64,000 bases of DNA from Bacteroides mediterraneensis (GTDB lineage: Bacteria > Bacteroidota > Bacteroidia > Bacteroidales > Bacteroidaceae): contig NZ_DAJPEN010000001.1 of NCBI RefSeq assembly GCF_025993685.1, positions 1,488,001 to 1,552,000 on the forward strand, in the 5' to 3' direction. The position numbers and the translations under genes are program-made. Under the pieces are notes generated by a model. That model made no database searches and had not been told where the DNA came from. It saw only the letters and a list, made by a program, of their open reading frames with translations. Shown one piece after another: positions 25,142 to 33,466 of the stretch. The first letter of the stretch is position 1. The number at the start of each line of letters is the position of its first letter.

Positions 25142-26152
25142 ATGGATACAGAAAAGGATATGTCTCGTAGGGCCTTTTTGAAGGATTCGATACTGGCTGG
25201 AGGGTCATTAATGTTATCTGGAATTCTCCCCTTAAAGGCCGGTAATTATATAATGCAGGAACGCAAGACGGATTACGAACTAAATGAATCCGACAGTATA
25301 CTGAAAGGAATATGTGATATTCATATTCATGCTGCTCCGGACAGTCGAATGCGGTCGGTTGACGAATGGCATTTCGCCCAAGAAGCCCAAAAAGCCGGAT
25401 ACCGGGCAATTATGTATAAATCCAACGATTTCAGTTGCCATGACCGAGCTTATCTGATACGTCAGGGAATTTCGGACATTGAAGTGTTTGGAAGTTTATG
25501 CATGAACCGTGTTCACGGCGATCGTGTAAATGCGTATGCTGCCGAAAAAGCTGTTGCTACTTCTGGGGGCCTGTGTCGTTGCATTTGGATGCCAACACTG
25601 GATGCGGAGTATCATTATCGATGTGAAGGAAGAAAAGAAAAAGGCATTCCTGTTCTGGACCGTTCAGGACAAGTCCTACCTGAAGTTATACGGGTCATGG
25701 AAATATGTGCCGAGGCAGATATTATTTTTGCCACCGGTCACTGTTCGCCGCAGGAAAGTATCATTCTGGCACGAAAAGCGTCAGAGATTGGTGTGAAACG
25801 ATTCGTAGTAACACATGCCAATTCCCATTTCTGGATGATGACTTCCGATCAGATACGTCAGTGTGTTGATTTGGGAGCATACATCGAATATTGCTATCTG
25901 CCATGCCTATGGGGAGAAAATAGCGGAATGCCTCAATATGAACGTCAGTCTACCGGGACATTCGCAGATCTTGTTCGTGTATCTTCTGATAGAGGTTTTA
26001 TTTCTACAGATTTAGGCCAGTCAGTTATGCCTCACCCAATAGCAGGAATGAAACAATGTATTAAAGATTTGGATAAAGCCGGTTTTACAACAACGGAAAT
26101 CAATAGGTTGGTACGGGATAATCCCGCTATGTTAATCGGTTTGAATGATTAA
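25142..26152 (+). CDS. Tat-exported DUF6282-like amidohydrolase
   Basis: A 336-residue protein. The N-terminus carries a twin-arginine signal (MSRRAFLKDSILAGG). The metal-binding start is CDIHIHAAPDSR, as in amidohydrolase-superfamily proteins, with further histidines in IIFATGHCSPQE and VVTHANSHFW. A later Asp lies in GFISTDLGQ. It resembles the DUF6282 group of TIM-barrel metal hydrolases, whose substrate is not known. The gene follows promoter B and precedes the Fe-S aldo-keto reductase by 12 bp. Confidence 0.75.
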   Translation: MDTEKDMSRRAFLKDSILAGGSLMLSGILPLKAGNYIMQERKTDYELNESDSILKGICDIHIHAAPDSRMRSVDEWHFAQEAQKAGYRAIMYKSNDFSCHDRAYLIRQGISDIEVFGSLCMNRVHGDRVNAYAAEKAVATSGGLCRCIWMPTLDAEYHYRCEGRKEKGIPVLDRSGQVLPEVIRVMEICAEADIIFATGHCSPQESIILARKASEIGVKRFVVTHANSHFWMMTSDQIRQCVDLGAYIEYCYLPCLWGENSGMPQYERQSTGTFADLVRVSSDRGFISTDLGQSVMPHPIAGMKQCIKDLDKAGFTTTEINRLVRDNPAMLIGLND

Positions 26153-26164
26153 AATGAATATATT

Positions 26165-27457
26165 ATGGATAGAAGAGATTTTTTCAAGCGGACAGGTCTG
26201 ACATTAGCGGCCGGTGCTCTGTTAGGGCCAAGAGTATTGGCTGATGAGGCAGAAAAGAGGGTTGTCCAAGAAGAATTGTCAGGCAAAATTTTGAATTATA
26301 ATCCAAGGATGCAGTATCGTCCAATGGGACGTACCGGAGTTGATGTTTCCGCATTGGGGTTTGGTATGCTCCGATTGCCGATGCAAGCAAACGGAAGTGT
26401 GGATTTTGACCAAAGTGTGGCCATGGTACGTCGGGCAATTGAAGGTGGTGTAAACTATATTGATACTGGGCGTGTCTACCTGAACGGACAGAGTGAACAG
26501 GCTGTCGGAAAGGCACTCGCGGGAGGATGGCGTGACCGTGTCTATGTCACCTCCAAATCTCCGTGGTGGGCCATGGAACGGCCGGAGGATTTTGAGAAGT
26601 TCTTTGATGAGTCGCGCCGTGCCATCGGAACGGATGTCATTGACTTCTACCACATCCACATGATCATGCATCGAGGCTGGAACGAGAAGGTGGTTCCTTA
26701 TAAACTGATTGAGAAAATGGAGAAACTAAAGGCCGACGGAAAAATCCGTTTCATGGGATTCTCGTTCCATGACCGCCTCCAGCTTTTTAAAAAGGTGGTC
26801 GAGGCATCATCAGCTTGGGATTTCTGCCTGATTCAACATAACTATCTCGATTATGAATACGAAGCTGGCGTATTAGGTCCGAAGTACGCGGCAGCGAACG
26901 GTATGGGTGTTGCCGTAATGAAGCCTGTACGTACCGGATTTTTGGCCAATCTTCCCCAGTCAATGCGTGATGCACTTCGTTCTACCGGAGTAGAAAAGCC
27001 GGATGTGGAATGGGCTCTCGACTACCTGTGGGATATTCCAGAAGTGAGTGTAGCGGTCAGCGGGATGAATTCCATGGCCGATGTGGAGGCCAACTTGAAA
27101 TATGCTTCCAAAGCCCGTCCCAATATGTTGGCACCTGACGATCGGGAAGCATTAGGCGCTGCCATTCGTGCATTTCGAGAGACTCCGGGTCATATTGACT
27201 GTACAGGATGTTATCAGTGTATTCCTTGTCCACATAATGTAGCCATCGGATACATTTTCGCGTATGTGTACAATAATTATCTGGTACATAAGGATATGAA
27301 ACGAGCTATGTCGGACTATACGATTGCCATGTCTCCCATTCAAAGAGGAGCACCGGCTTCGGCCTGTGTTAATTGTGGGGCTTGTCTGGAGAAATGTCCG
27401 CAAGGGTTGGATATTCCCAACCTGCTGGCTCGTGTAAAAGAGACCATGGGTAAATAA
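26165..27457 (+). CDS. Tat-exported aldo-keto reductase with 4Fe-4S domain
   Basis: A 430-residue protein. The Tat signal MDRRDFFKRTGLTLAAGALL leads into an AKR barrel with the catalytic tetrad residues in YIDTGRVY, VTSKSPWW and FYHIHMI. The C-terminal 100 residues hold two cysteine clusters, CTGCYQCIPCPHNV and CVNCGACLEKCPQG, for iron-sulfur centres. It probably accepts electrons through the clusters and reduces a carbonyl or other acceptor outside the cytoplasm. Having the signal and the clusters together explains the need for the folded-protein Tat route and fits the tatAC genes at 56.3 kb. Confidence 0.88.
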   Translation: MDRRDFFKRTGLTLAAGALLGPRVLADEAEKRVVQEELSGKILNYNPRMQYRPMGRTGVDVSALGFGMLRLPMQANGSVDFDQSVAMVRRAIEGGVNYIDTGRVYLNGQSEQAVGKALAGGWRDRVYVTSKSPWWAMERPEDFEKFFDESRRAIGTDVIDFYHIHMIMHRGWNEKVVPYKLIEKMEKLKADGKIRFMGFSFHDRLQLFKKVVEASSAWDFCLIQHNYLDYEYEAGVLGPKYAAANGMGVAVMKPVRTGFLANLPQSMRDALRSTGVEKPDVEWALDYLWDIPEVSVAVSGMNSMADVEANLKYASKARPNMLAPDDREALGAAIRAFRETPGHIDCTGCYQCIPCPHNVAIGYIFAYVYNNYLVHKDMKRAMSDYTIAMSPIQRGAPASACVNCGACLEKCPQGLDIPNLLARVKETMGK

Positions 27458-27491
27458 TCACAAATAATTCGCATTAAAACTACATTTCAAT

Positions 27492-28289
27492 ATGAAAAAG
27501 CTAATATTATTTTTAGTTATCATGTGCTGTGTTTGTACTTTACAGGCAAAAACACTGATCGTTTATTACAGTTATACAAACAATGTTCACCGAATTGTCA
27601 GTGACTTGCAGACACAAATTGAGGCTGACGTTTTGCGCATAGAACCAGCAGAAGAAGGGCTGGATTATGCAGCAAACAATTATGCTCTTGGCAGTGCGTT
27701 GATTGCTGCCATTAGAAATGATTCTGCCAATCCGGATTCATATCCGGCAATTAAGACCTCAATCAACAATCTTGATGAATATGATACCATTATTATAGGT
27801 GCTCCTTTATGGTGGAGTAATATGGCTGCACCTTTGCAGACATTTCTGTTTACTTACGGTTCTCAGATGGCAGGCAAACGTATAGGTCTTATTGTCTCCA
27901 GCGCCAGTAGCGGCATCAGCGGTGTAGAAGCTGATGCAAAACGCCTTATTCCTGACGGGAATTTCATGAGTCCAAGCCTGTGGATACGTTCTTCACAAAC
28001 TGAAAATTGTCATTCTATGCTTTCAGAATGGCTTAAGGAAATTAATTATGAAAATACCTCAACTGGAATTATCAATATGAATATGGGCAATAGTCCCAAC
28101 TTGCAATATCGTTCCGGTCAACTCTTTGTTTCAGGGAACATAGATTATGTTTCTATATTCAACGTAAATGGTAGTAAAGTAATGCAAACCGACGAAAAAG
28201 TTATTAATAACATTCCTGCTGGAATTTACATTGTGCAGTTGGTTACAAACAATGCTTCTAAAACATACAAGTTCCGTGCTGCTGACTGA
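27492..28289 (+). CDS. exported flavodoxin with T9SS-type C-terminal domain
   Basis: A 265-residue protein. Residues 1-19 are a signal peptide. Residues 20-185 are a flavodoxin (TLIVYYSYTNNVHRI phosphate loop, APLWWSNMAAPLQTFL). The last 75 residues have the look of a type A secretion-system sorting domain: LFVSGNIDYVSIFNVNGSKV, then NIPAGIYIVQL and a closing YKFR. The flavodoxin part is very close to the lipoprotein at 51003, which lacks this tail. Gut Bacteroidales usually lack a full T9SS, so the tail may instead be a periplasmic folding or binding domain. It is the last gene of the operon from promoter B. Confidence 0.82.
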   Translation: MKKLILFLVIMCCVCTLQAKTLIVYYSYTNNVHRIVSDLQTQIEADVLRIEPAEEGLDYAANNYALGSALIAAIRNDSANPDSYPAIKTSINNLDEYDTIIIGAPLWWSNMAAPLQTFLFTYGSQMAGKRIGLIVSSASSGISGVEADAKRLIPDGNFMSPSLWIRSSQTENCHSMLSEWLKEINYENTSTGIINMNMGNSPNLQYRSGQLFVSGNIDYVSIFNVNGSKVMQTDEKVINNIPAGIYIVQLVTNNASKTYKFRAAD

Positions 28290-28320
28290 TGATAATTCAC
28301 ATGGTTATTTATTGATATTG

Positions 28321-28342
28321 AAACGAAGACTCTTTATCATAT
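28321..28342 (+). terminator. terminator, left arm, interrupted by IS66
   Basis: AAACGAAGAC (28321-28330) and the first half of the loop. Its partner GTCTTCGTTT is at 31061-31070, on the other side of the IS66 element. Without the insertion the arms would be separated by 20 bases. Confidence 0.75.
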
Positions 28343-28403
28343 GTACAACCGTCCGCGATAGCGTTCACCACATAAAAAGATAGCCTTCCAGATTTTTGGG
28401 CGG

Positions 28404-29978
28404 CTATCTTTTCATCTTCTTCCATCTATCCGGAAGCAAATCACGATATTTATCTATAGGAGTATTAGGAGGCCATGCGGCACAACGGTCTATAATGTCG
28501 CAGAAGTATTCAAAGATGTTTATTCCACATCTATGGCATGTTATGGCTAATGAGTGGTATAACACCGCCACTTCGGCTCCTGTATGAGAGCCTATTGTCA
28601 GACGTCTTCGTGTCAGTGATATATACCTGTTTATTCGTTCAACTTCATTGTTGTCAAGCCTGTATTTAGGAGAAGAGAAGATTGCCGGTATTTCATGCCA
28701 CTGTTTCAGCGCATAATCGGCGGCGGCATTAAGAGAATCATCAGGAGGTATCCCCGGACGGTCTTTAATCTCAATCAATCCTCTGTAGATTTTTTCAATC
28801 ATCACTTTTGAGTAGCGTTGCCTCCACTGAAGGTGGTCCTCGTCAGTCCATCCGTCCTTTCCTGTTTTGTGTTTATGCTCGAAGTGATACAATAGGCCGA
28901 AGCGCTTGGCCATTTGCTGGGCAATAGTACTATCCTTTATATCCAGAAACTTCCGTTTTATATGCTGCAGGCATGGAAGTCTTTTTATTCCTTTCAGATT
29001 GCCGATTCCGATATGACGGTATCCGGAGTAAAAGTCACACTGGAAGGCTCCGTTAAATCCTTTTATTTCATTTTCAAAGACTTCAGCCGAACGTGATCCG
29101 TCATCATAAAAGAAATACACCAGACCTGTGGTCATACCGACAAACACCCAGATATATCCTTTCTTTATTTTCTTCCCTGAATCAGTGACTGTCTGCAGAC
29201 GTACTTTCTGATAAGTCTCATCACCACAGATATAGTTGTCCTCAAGGATTGCCTTTGCAAGAGCCTTATAAAGGTTCTCAAGCTGAACCTTGGTTTTGCT
29301 GACAAGCTTCCGGGCGGTACCCTTATCAAGATCGAAGCCGTGTGAGCGGAAGTATTCTACCGCATTTTCAAGCGGCATTCCGTGCAGATAGCGCAACTCC
29401 GCCAGACCTGCGATAAAAGAGGAAGTGTATTGGGAGTTCAGCAGCGGAGTTGCCGGAACAGAACCTTTGAAGATTGTACCGTTCTGAACATACTTCTTGA
29501 CCTTATAGATTGTCTTGATAAAGCGCATGGGAACCATTGAATAACGCACGACATCGCATGTACACATATATCTGGCCAGTTCCGGATCAAACCCCGGGTC
29601 GTCAGGTTCTACATCAAAGGTTTCAATCTCACATTCCGGATGTGTCTTTTTCTTCGCACCGTTGTTTGTATGTCTCTTTTGTATCTTCTGTTCAGGAACA
29701 TCAGATTTGGGGAGCATCTGTCCGGTCTGTCTTTCCGAGGGAGATTCCTGCAGACGGCGCATTGCCTGACGGACAGTTTTTTCCTTGCTGAGTTCAATGT
29801 CCTTTCCTTTGAGAGTTTCCTCCAGAGAGGTTATCTGCTTTCTCAGTTCTTCAACCGTGGCAGTCAGTCTCTCGTTGGCTGAAGTCAGTGAACGGACAGA
29901 TGATAAGGCTTCCTCCAGTTTGCCCTGAAGGAAGCCGTTCTGGCGTTGCAAAAGTTCTATCAGTTCATCCTTTTTCAT
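28404..29978 (-). CDS. IS66 transposase TnpC
   Basis: A 524-residue IS66 transposase. The N-terminal 80 residues are a leucine-zipper-like coiled coil (LLQRQNGFLQGKLEEALSSV). The DDE core includes ICGDETYQ (first Asp), FQCDFYSGYRH (second) and LDNNEVERINRY (Glu). The C-terminal tail is family-typical, with NIFEYFCDII. It is full length. Confidence 0.95.
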   Translation of the reverse strand: MKKDELIELLQRQNGFLQGKLEEALSSVRSLTSANERLTATVEELRKQITSLEETLKGKDIELSKEKTVRQAMRRLQESPSERQTGQMLPKSDVPEQKIQKRHTNNGAKKKTHPECEIETFDVEPDDPGFDPELARYMCTCDVVRYSMVPMRFIKTIYKVKKYVQNGTIFKGSVPATPLLNSQYTSSFIAGLAELRYLHGMPLENAVEYFRSHGFDLDKGTARKLVSKTKVQLENLYKALAKAILEDNYICGDETYQKVRLQTVTDSGKKIKKGYIWVFVGMTTGLVYFFYDDGSRSAEVFENEIKGFNGAFQCDFYSGYRHIGIGNLKGIKRLPCLQHIKRKFLDIKDSTIAQQMAKRFGLLYHFEHKHKTGKDGWTDEDHLQWRQRYSKVMIEKIYRGLIEIKDRPGIPPDDSLNAAADYALKQWHEIPAIFSSPKYRLDNNEVERINRYISLTRRRLTIGSHTGAEVAVLYHSLAITCHRCGINIFEYFCDIIDRCAAWPPNTPIDKYRDLLPDRWKKMKR

Positions 29979-30055
29979 GCTTTAAAGTTACGAAAAAAGG
30001 CGGATTTATGCAACTTCTTATAGATTTAATTATTTGATTATCAATATTATATATA

Positions 30056-30412
30056 CTACCTTGCAGCCATTCTAAAGCGTTCTTCGACAGTTACTTTTAC
30101 AGGTGTGAGCCCCCTCATCAGCATGTAGAAGTCATCCCATTGAAACCTGCGGACGCTGCCATCACCGTTTTTCAGCACCTCACGGAAACGCCCTTGGGAC
30201 AGTCTTTTAGTGTACATCAAAAAACCGTCGCCGTCCCATTTTAATGCCTTCATGGTCTTACGGTCCTGTGAGAAAAACACATATACATCCCCCGAAGCCG
30301 GAGAATGTCCTTTCCACGACCATATCATTTGTGTCAGACCACGGATGCCATAACGCATGGATACAGGATGCTGACAGACCCACAGATGCAGACATGAATC
30401 AAGGCTCCACAT
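30056..30412 (-). CDS. IS66 accessory protein TnpB
   Basis: A 118-residue IS66 Orf2-like protein (MRYGIRGLTQMI, then DVYVFFSQDRKTMKALKWDG and FLMYTKRL). ATG at 30412 was chosen over an earlier in-frame start because family members begin just before the SLDSCLHLWVCQHP-like segment. It overlaps the end of tnpA by 14 bp, as is usual in this family. Confidence 0.92.
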   Translation of the reverse strand: MWSLDSCLHLWVCQHPVSMRYGIRGLTQMIWSWKGHSPASGDVYVFFSQDRKTMKALKWDGDGFLMYTKRLSQGRFREVLKNGDGSVRRFQWDDFYMLMRGLTPVKVTVEERFRMAAR

Positions 30413-30974
30413 GAGTGACCTCCTTTCCCATTTTACGGATAAACTTCGCAATAACAGACAAGTCCGTATCTTCCGGAAAGCTTACTTCCACATTGCCATC
30501 TACCCTGACAGTAATCACATTGCAGCTTTCTGCAGGAAGAAAACCGGCTTCCTCAAATATCACATCCTCAAAAGGTATTTCCTTATACCGGGAACTTCGA
30601 CATGTATGGGGACTTGTATATCCGGGCAAATCCGAAACACGGAGTCTGTTGCGCCACAGAAAGTCCTTCATCTGTTTCCTTGTTATTCCAAAACCTTTAT
30701 AATAATCAATAAAGCGTCCCGGTTGTCTGCCATCGGCACAGAGGGACTTAAATTCTTCGTAAGCCTGAGAACAACGAAACTTCAGACAACTTCCTCTTGT
30801 ATATCCGGGAACATCATTCAAGCTTGTGTATTCTTCCTTCAATATCAGATACATCCTGTAATAATTGACACCATGCCCGCGGCAATATTCACGAAAGGAG
30901 CATGATTGTTTGCCAGATGAACATAATTCTTTAAAAGCAGAAAAAATCTGCCTGTAGTATTCTATTTTTACCAT
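30399..30974 (-). CDS. IS66 accessory protein TnpA
   Basis: A 191-residue protein at the head of the IS66 gene set. It has two repeats of a helix-turn-helix-like segment (FREYCRGHGVNYYRMYLILK and FIDYYKGFGITRKQMKDFLW). It ends in VRVDGNVEVSFPEDTDLSVI, the typical TnpA tail, so it is probably a longer variant of the accessory TnpA. It starts 70 bp from the right inverted repeat. Confidence 0.85.
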   Translation of the reverse strand: MVKIEYYRQIFSAFKELCSSGKQSCSFREYCRGHGVNYYRMYLILKEEYTSLNDVPGYTRGSCLKFRCSQAYEEFKSLCADGRQPGRFIDYYKGFGITRKQMKDFLWRNRLRVSDLPGYTSPHTCRSSRYKEIPFEDVIFEEAGFLPAESCNVITVRVDGNVEVSFPEDTDLSVIAKFIRKMGKEVTHVEP

Positions 30975-31060
30975 ATCTAAAATTTTATGGCAAAGTTAGA
31001 ATTACTACAGGCAGACTACAAGACGCTATCGCGGACGGTTGTACTATCATATTGATGAGG

Positions 31061-31078
31061 GTCTTCGTTTTATTTTAT
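31061..31078 (+). terminator. terminator, right arm, beyond IS66
   Basis: GTCTTCGTTT (31061-31070) followed by TATTTTAT, the T-rich tract. It is the exact complement of the left arm at 28321. Confidence 0.75.
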
Positions 31079-31102
31079 GAATTGCCCGTTATCTGTAATT
31101 CA

Positions 31103-31158
31103 GGTATATATGTCAAAGAATTGTCTACCATTCAATTTTTCTCATACATTTAACTTTG
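31103..31158 (+). promoter_or_regulatory. regulon operator and promoter G
   Basis: GGTATA at 31103, a weaker right half TCTACC ending at 31129, 21 bp, then TAACTTTG at 31151-31158. It controls the MBL-cupin gene. The IS66 end is only 58 bp upstream, so the operator survived the insertion. Confidence 0.7.
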
Positions 31159-31207
31159 TTGCAGTTAAAAAAAATTCCAATGAATATTTATAAGACGCGA
31201 TATGTAT

Positions 31208-32470
31208 ATGAAGAGTAAACTTGTTTTAGCTATTATTTTATGCATTCAGATTCAGATAGCCTGGGCACAGGCGAGAATTCGTTATGATAATAAAGGTCAG
31301 GCTACTCCCTCTACTGTACAATCATTTGGGGAAGAAGCATTCAATGTTCAAAATGAAACAGTCATCCGCTGGTTGGGTAATGCGGGATTTTTTATTAATA
31401 GTCGCGGAACTTGTATTATGATTGATCCCATGTTGAAAGGGTTTGATATGCCTGTTTTATTTCAAGCACCAATTACTCCGGAGCAAGTTCCACATCTGGA
31501 TGCGGTACTCATTACTCATTGTGATAACGACCATTACAGCGTACCTTCATGTACAGGACTATCAAGTGCTTGTTTTCAATATCATAGTACACATTATGTA
31601 GATACTTTGATGCGACAACAAGGTTTGCCATCTTTTGGACATGGTATCGGTGATGAATTCCGTATAGGTCCTGTAAGTGTAAAGCTGACTCCGGCTTACC
31701 ATCTATGGCAAAATGAGATGGAAGAATTTCGAAGGTTAAGGGAATATAAGATGGAAGATTATTGTGGTTTCCTTATCAATACCCCCGATGGGTTAATATG
31801 GGCTCCGGGTGATTCCCGGTTTTTACCAGAGTTCCTTGAGTTGCCGTCTCCTGACGTCATTTTCTTTGATTTTTCTGATGATTCCTGGCATATAGGATTG
31901 GAAGGAGCCATAAAGATTGCTAATACTTATCCTGATGCGAATTTGATTCTTTCCCATTGGGGAACTGTAGATTCGCCTGATATGAAACCATTTAATGCTG
32001 ATCCACGTAGTCTTGAAGGTAGAATTATCAATCCTGAACGTATTCATATTCTAAATCCCGGGGAACCATTTATCCTGAAAAAGGGTTATAAAGAGTCTTA
32101 TACAGAAAAGGATACGGGTAATATGGTCTTTAAATGTGGAGAGCAAGTTATGTCAGAATATTATACCGGAAAAGTCTATATTTCAGATGTAGCCCATCAG
32201 ACAAAGTTTGATATAAACCATCTGGTTTTCGCCCCCAATAGTAGGAATACATGGCATATACATCCGGATGCTGAACAAGTATTGTTGATATTGGACGGTG
32301 AAGGTTACTATCAGGAAGAAGGACAGGAAGTTATTCGGATAAAGAAGGGAGATGTTATAAGAACTCCGGCTAACGTAAAACATTGGCACGGATCAACTTC
32401 AGAAAGCAGGCTAGTCCATTTATCAATAACGGAAAGGACGAATAAGGGGCATATTGAGTGGATAAAATAA
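31208..32470 (+). CDS. exported MBL-fold/cupin fusion
   Basis: A protein of about 420 residues with a signal peptide (cut after about AWAQ). The N-terminal 300 residues are a UlaG-like metallo-beta-lactamase fold: the metal motif is THCDNDH, where the canonical second His is Asp, and DPMLKGFDMP, TPAYHLW and LSHWGT follow. The C-terminal 110 residues form a cupin (NTWHIHPDAEQVLLI, GEGYYQEEG, PANVKHWHG). This cupin is closely related to the one on the gene at 32623. A start two codons earlier (31202) is equally possible. It is alone between promoters G and E. Confidence 0.82.
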   Translation: MKSKLVLAIILCIQIQIAWAQARIRYDNKGQATPSTVQSFGEEAFNVQNETVIRWLGNAGFFINSRGTCIMIDPMLKGFDMPVLFQAPITPEQVPHLDAVLITHCDNDHYSVPSCTGLSSACFQYHSTHYVDTLMRQQGLPSFGHGIGDEFRIGPVSVKLTPAYHLWQNEMEEFRRLREYKMEDYCGFLINTPDGLIWAPGDSRFLPEFLELPSPDVIFFDFSDDSWHIGLEGAIKIANTYPDANLILSHWGTVDSPDMKPFNADPRSLEGRIINPERIHILNPGEPFILKKGYKESYTEKDTGNMVFKCGEQVMSEYYTGKVYISDVAHQTKFDINHLVFAPNSRNTWHIHPDAEQVLLILDGEGYYQEEGQEVIRIKKGDVIRTPANVKHWHGSTSESRLVHLSITERTNKGHIEWIK

Positions 32471-32527
32471 AAGTGATTGCATGATACCAGGTATATAAGG
32501 TATAATCTCCATTTTATCCAATGTTCG

Positions 32528-32583
32528 GGTAGAAATATCGGTAAATTATATACCGGCTACAGTCCTATATTCAGATAATTTTG
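32528..32583 (+). promoter_or_regulatory. regulon operator and promoter E
   Basis: GGTAGA at 32528 and TATACC ending at 32554, 21 bp, then TAATTTTG at 32576-32583. It drives the CMD-cupin gene and the alcohol dehydrogenase. Confidence 0.8.
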
Positions 32584-32622
32584 CAGTAGAAAAAGAACTA
32601 AAAACAATGAATTATAATTCAG

Positions 32623-33444
32623 ATGAAAGTAAAGATAATCATAGCGCTTGTTGCGCTGGCAATTAATGGAACAACAATTATGGCACAGGAAAAAATCAAG
32701 CAGACGGCTGGCCGCGACCAGCTTGGGGAGTTTGCCCCGAAATTTGCGGAACTGAACGACGATGTACTTTTCGGAGAAGTGTGGAACCGTACGGACAAGC
32801 TTGGACTGCGCGACCGTAGTCTGGTGACCATCACTTCGCTCATCAGTCAGGGAATCACCGATTCATCGCTGACCTATCATCTCCAGTCAGCAAAAAACAA
32901 TGGAATCACACGCATTGAAATTGCCGAGATTCTTACTCACATTGGCTTTTATGCAGGATGGCCCAAGGCATGGGCGGCTTTCCGTCTGGCCAAGGATGTG
33001 TGGGCGGATGATGCGGCTGCGGCAGATGCCAAGTCCGCTTTCCAACGCGAGATGATTTTCCCCATTGGCGAACCAAATACGGCCTACGCCCAGTATTTTA
33101 TCGGCAACAGCTATCTGGCCCCCATTTCGCGTGAGCAGGTAAACATATCCAATGTGACTTTTGAACCCGGATGCCGCAACAACTGGCATATACATCGGGC
33201 TAAGAGTGGCGGTGGTCAGATGCTTATCGGGGTAGCTGGCCACGGTTGGTATCAGGAAGAGGGGAAACCTGCCGTTGAGATTCTTCCGGGAACAGTCATT
33301 CATATTCCAGCAAACGTAAAGCACTGGCACGGTGCGGCGGCTGACGGCTGGTTTGCTCATCTGGCCTTCGAGGTTCCAGGTGATGAGGCCTCGAACGAAT
33401 GGCTGGAGCCTGTTACAGACGAAGAATACAATAAACTGAAATAA
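32623..33444 (+). CDS. exported carboxymuconolactone decarboxylase/cupin fusion
   Basis: A 273-residue protein with a signal peptide (cut after about IMAQ). Residues 30-130 are a CMD/AhpD-like domain (WNRTDKLGLRDRSLVTITSL, EIAEILTHIGFYAGWPKAW). The CxxC of peroxidase-active AhpD is absent. Residues 165-250 are a cupin (NNWHIHRA, GHGWYQEEG, PANVKHWHG). A decarboxylase, isomerase or ring-opening role on a small aromatic is possible. The gene pairs with the iron alcohol dehydrogenase 22 bp downstream. Confidence 0.85.
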   Translation: MKVKIIIALVALAINGTTIMAQEKIKQTAGRDQLGEFAPKFAELNDDVLFGEVWNRTDKLGLRDRSLVTITSLISQGITDSSLTYHLQSAKNNGITRIEIAEILTHIGFYAGWPKAWAAFRLAKDVWADDAAAADAKSAFQREMIFPIGEPNTAYAQYFIGNSYLAPISREQVNISNVTFEPGCRNNWHIHRAKSGGGQMLIGVAGHGWYQEEGKPAVEILPGTVIHIPANVKHWHGAAADGWFAHLAFEVPGDEASNEWLEPVTDEEYNKLK

Positions 33445-33466
33445 TAATATCTGAAAAAGACTAATC

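Larger units (their letters stand above)
28343..31044 (-). mobile_element. complete IS66-family element
   Basis: A 2,702-bp element bounded by inverted repeats that start GTACAACCGTCCGCGATAGC at the left (28343-28364) and end with the complement at the right (31023-31044). The flanking target duplication is TATCATAT (28335-28342 and 31045-31052), the 8 bp expected for IS66. All three genes (tnpA, tnpB, tnpC) are on the minus strand and open, so it may still be active and its insertion looks recent. It lies in the loop of the terminator between the flavodoxin and the next operon. Confidence 0.95.
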
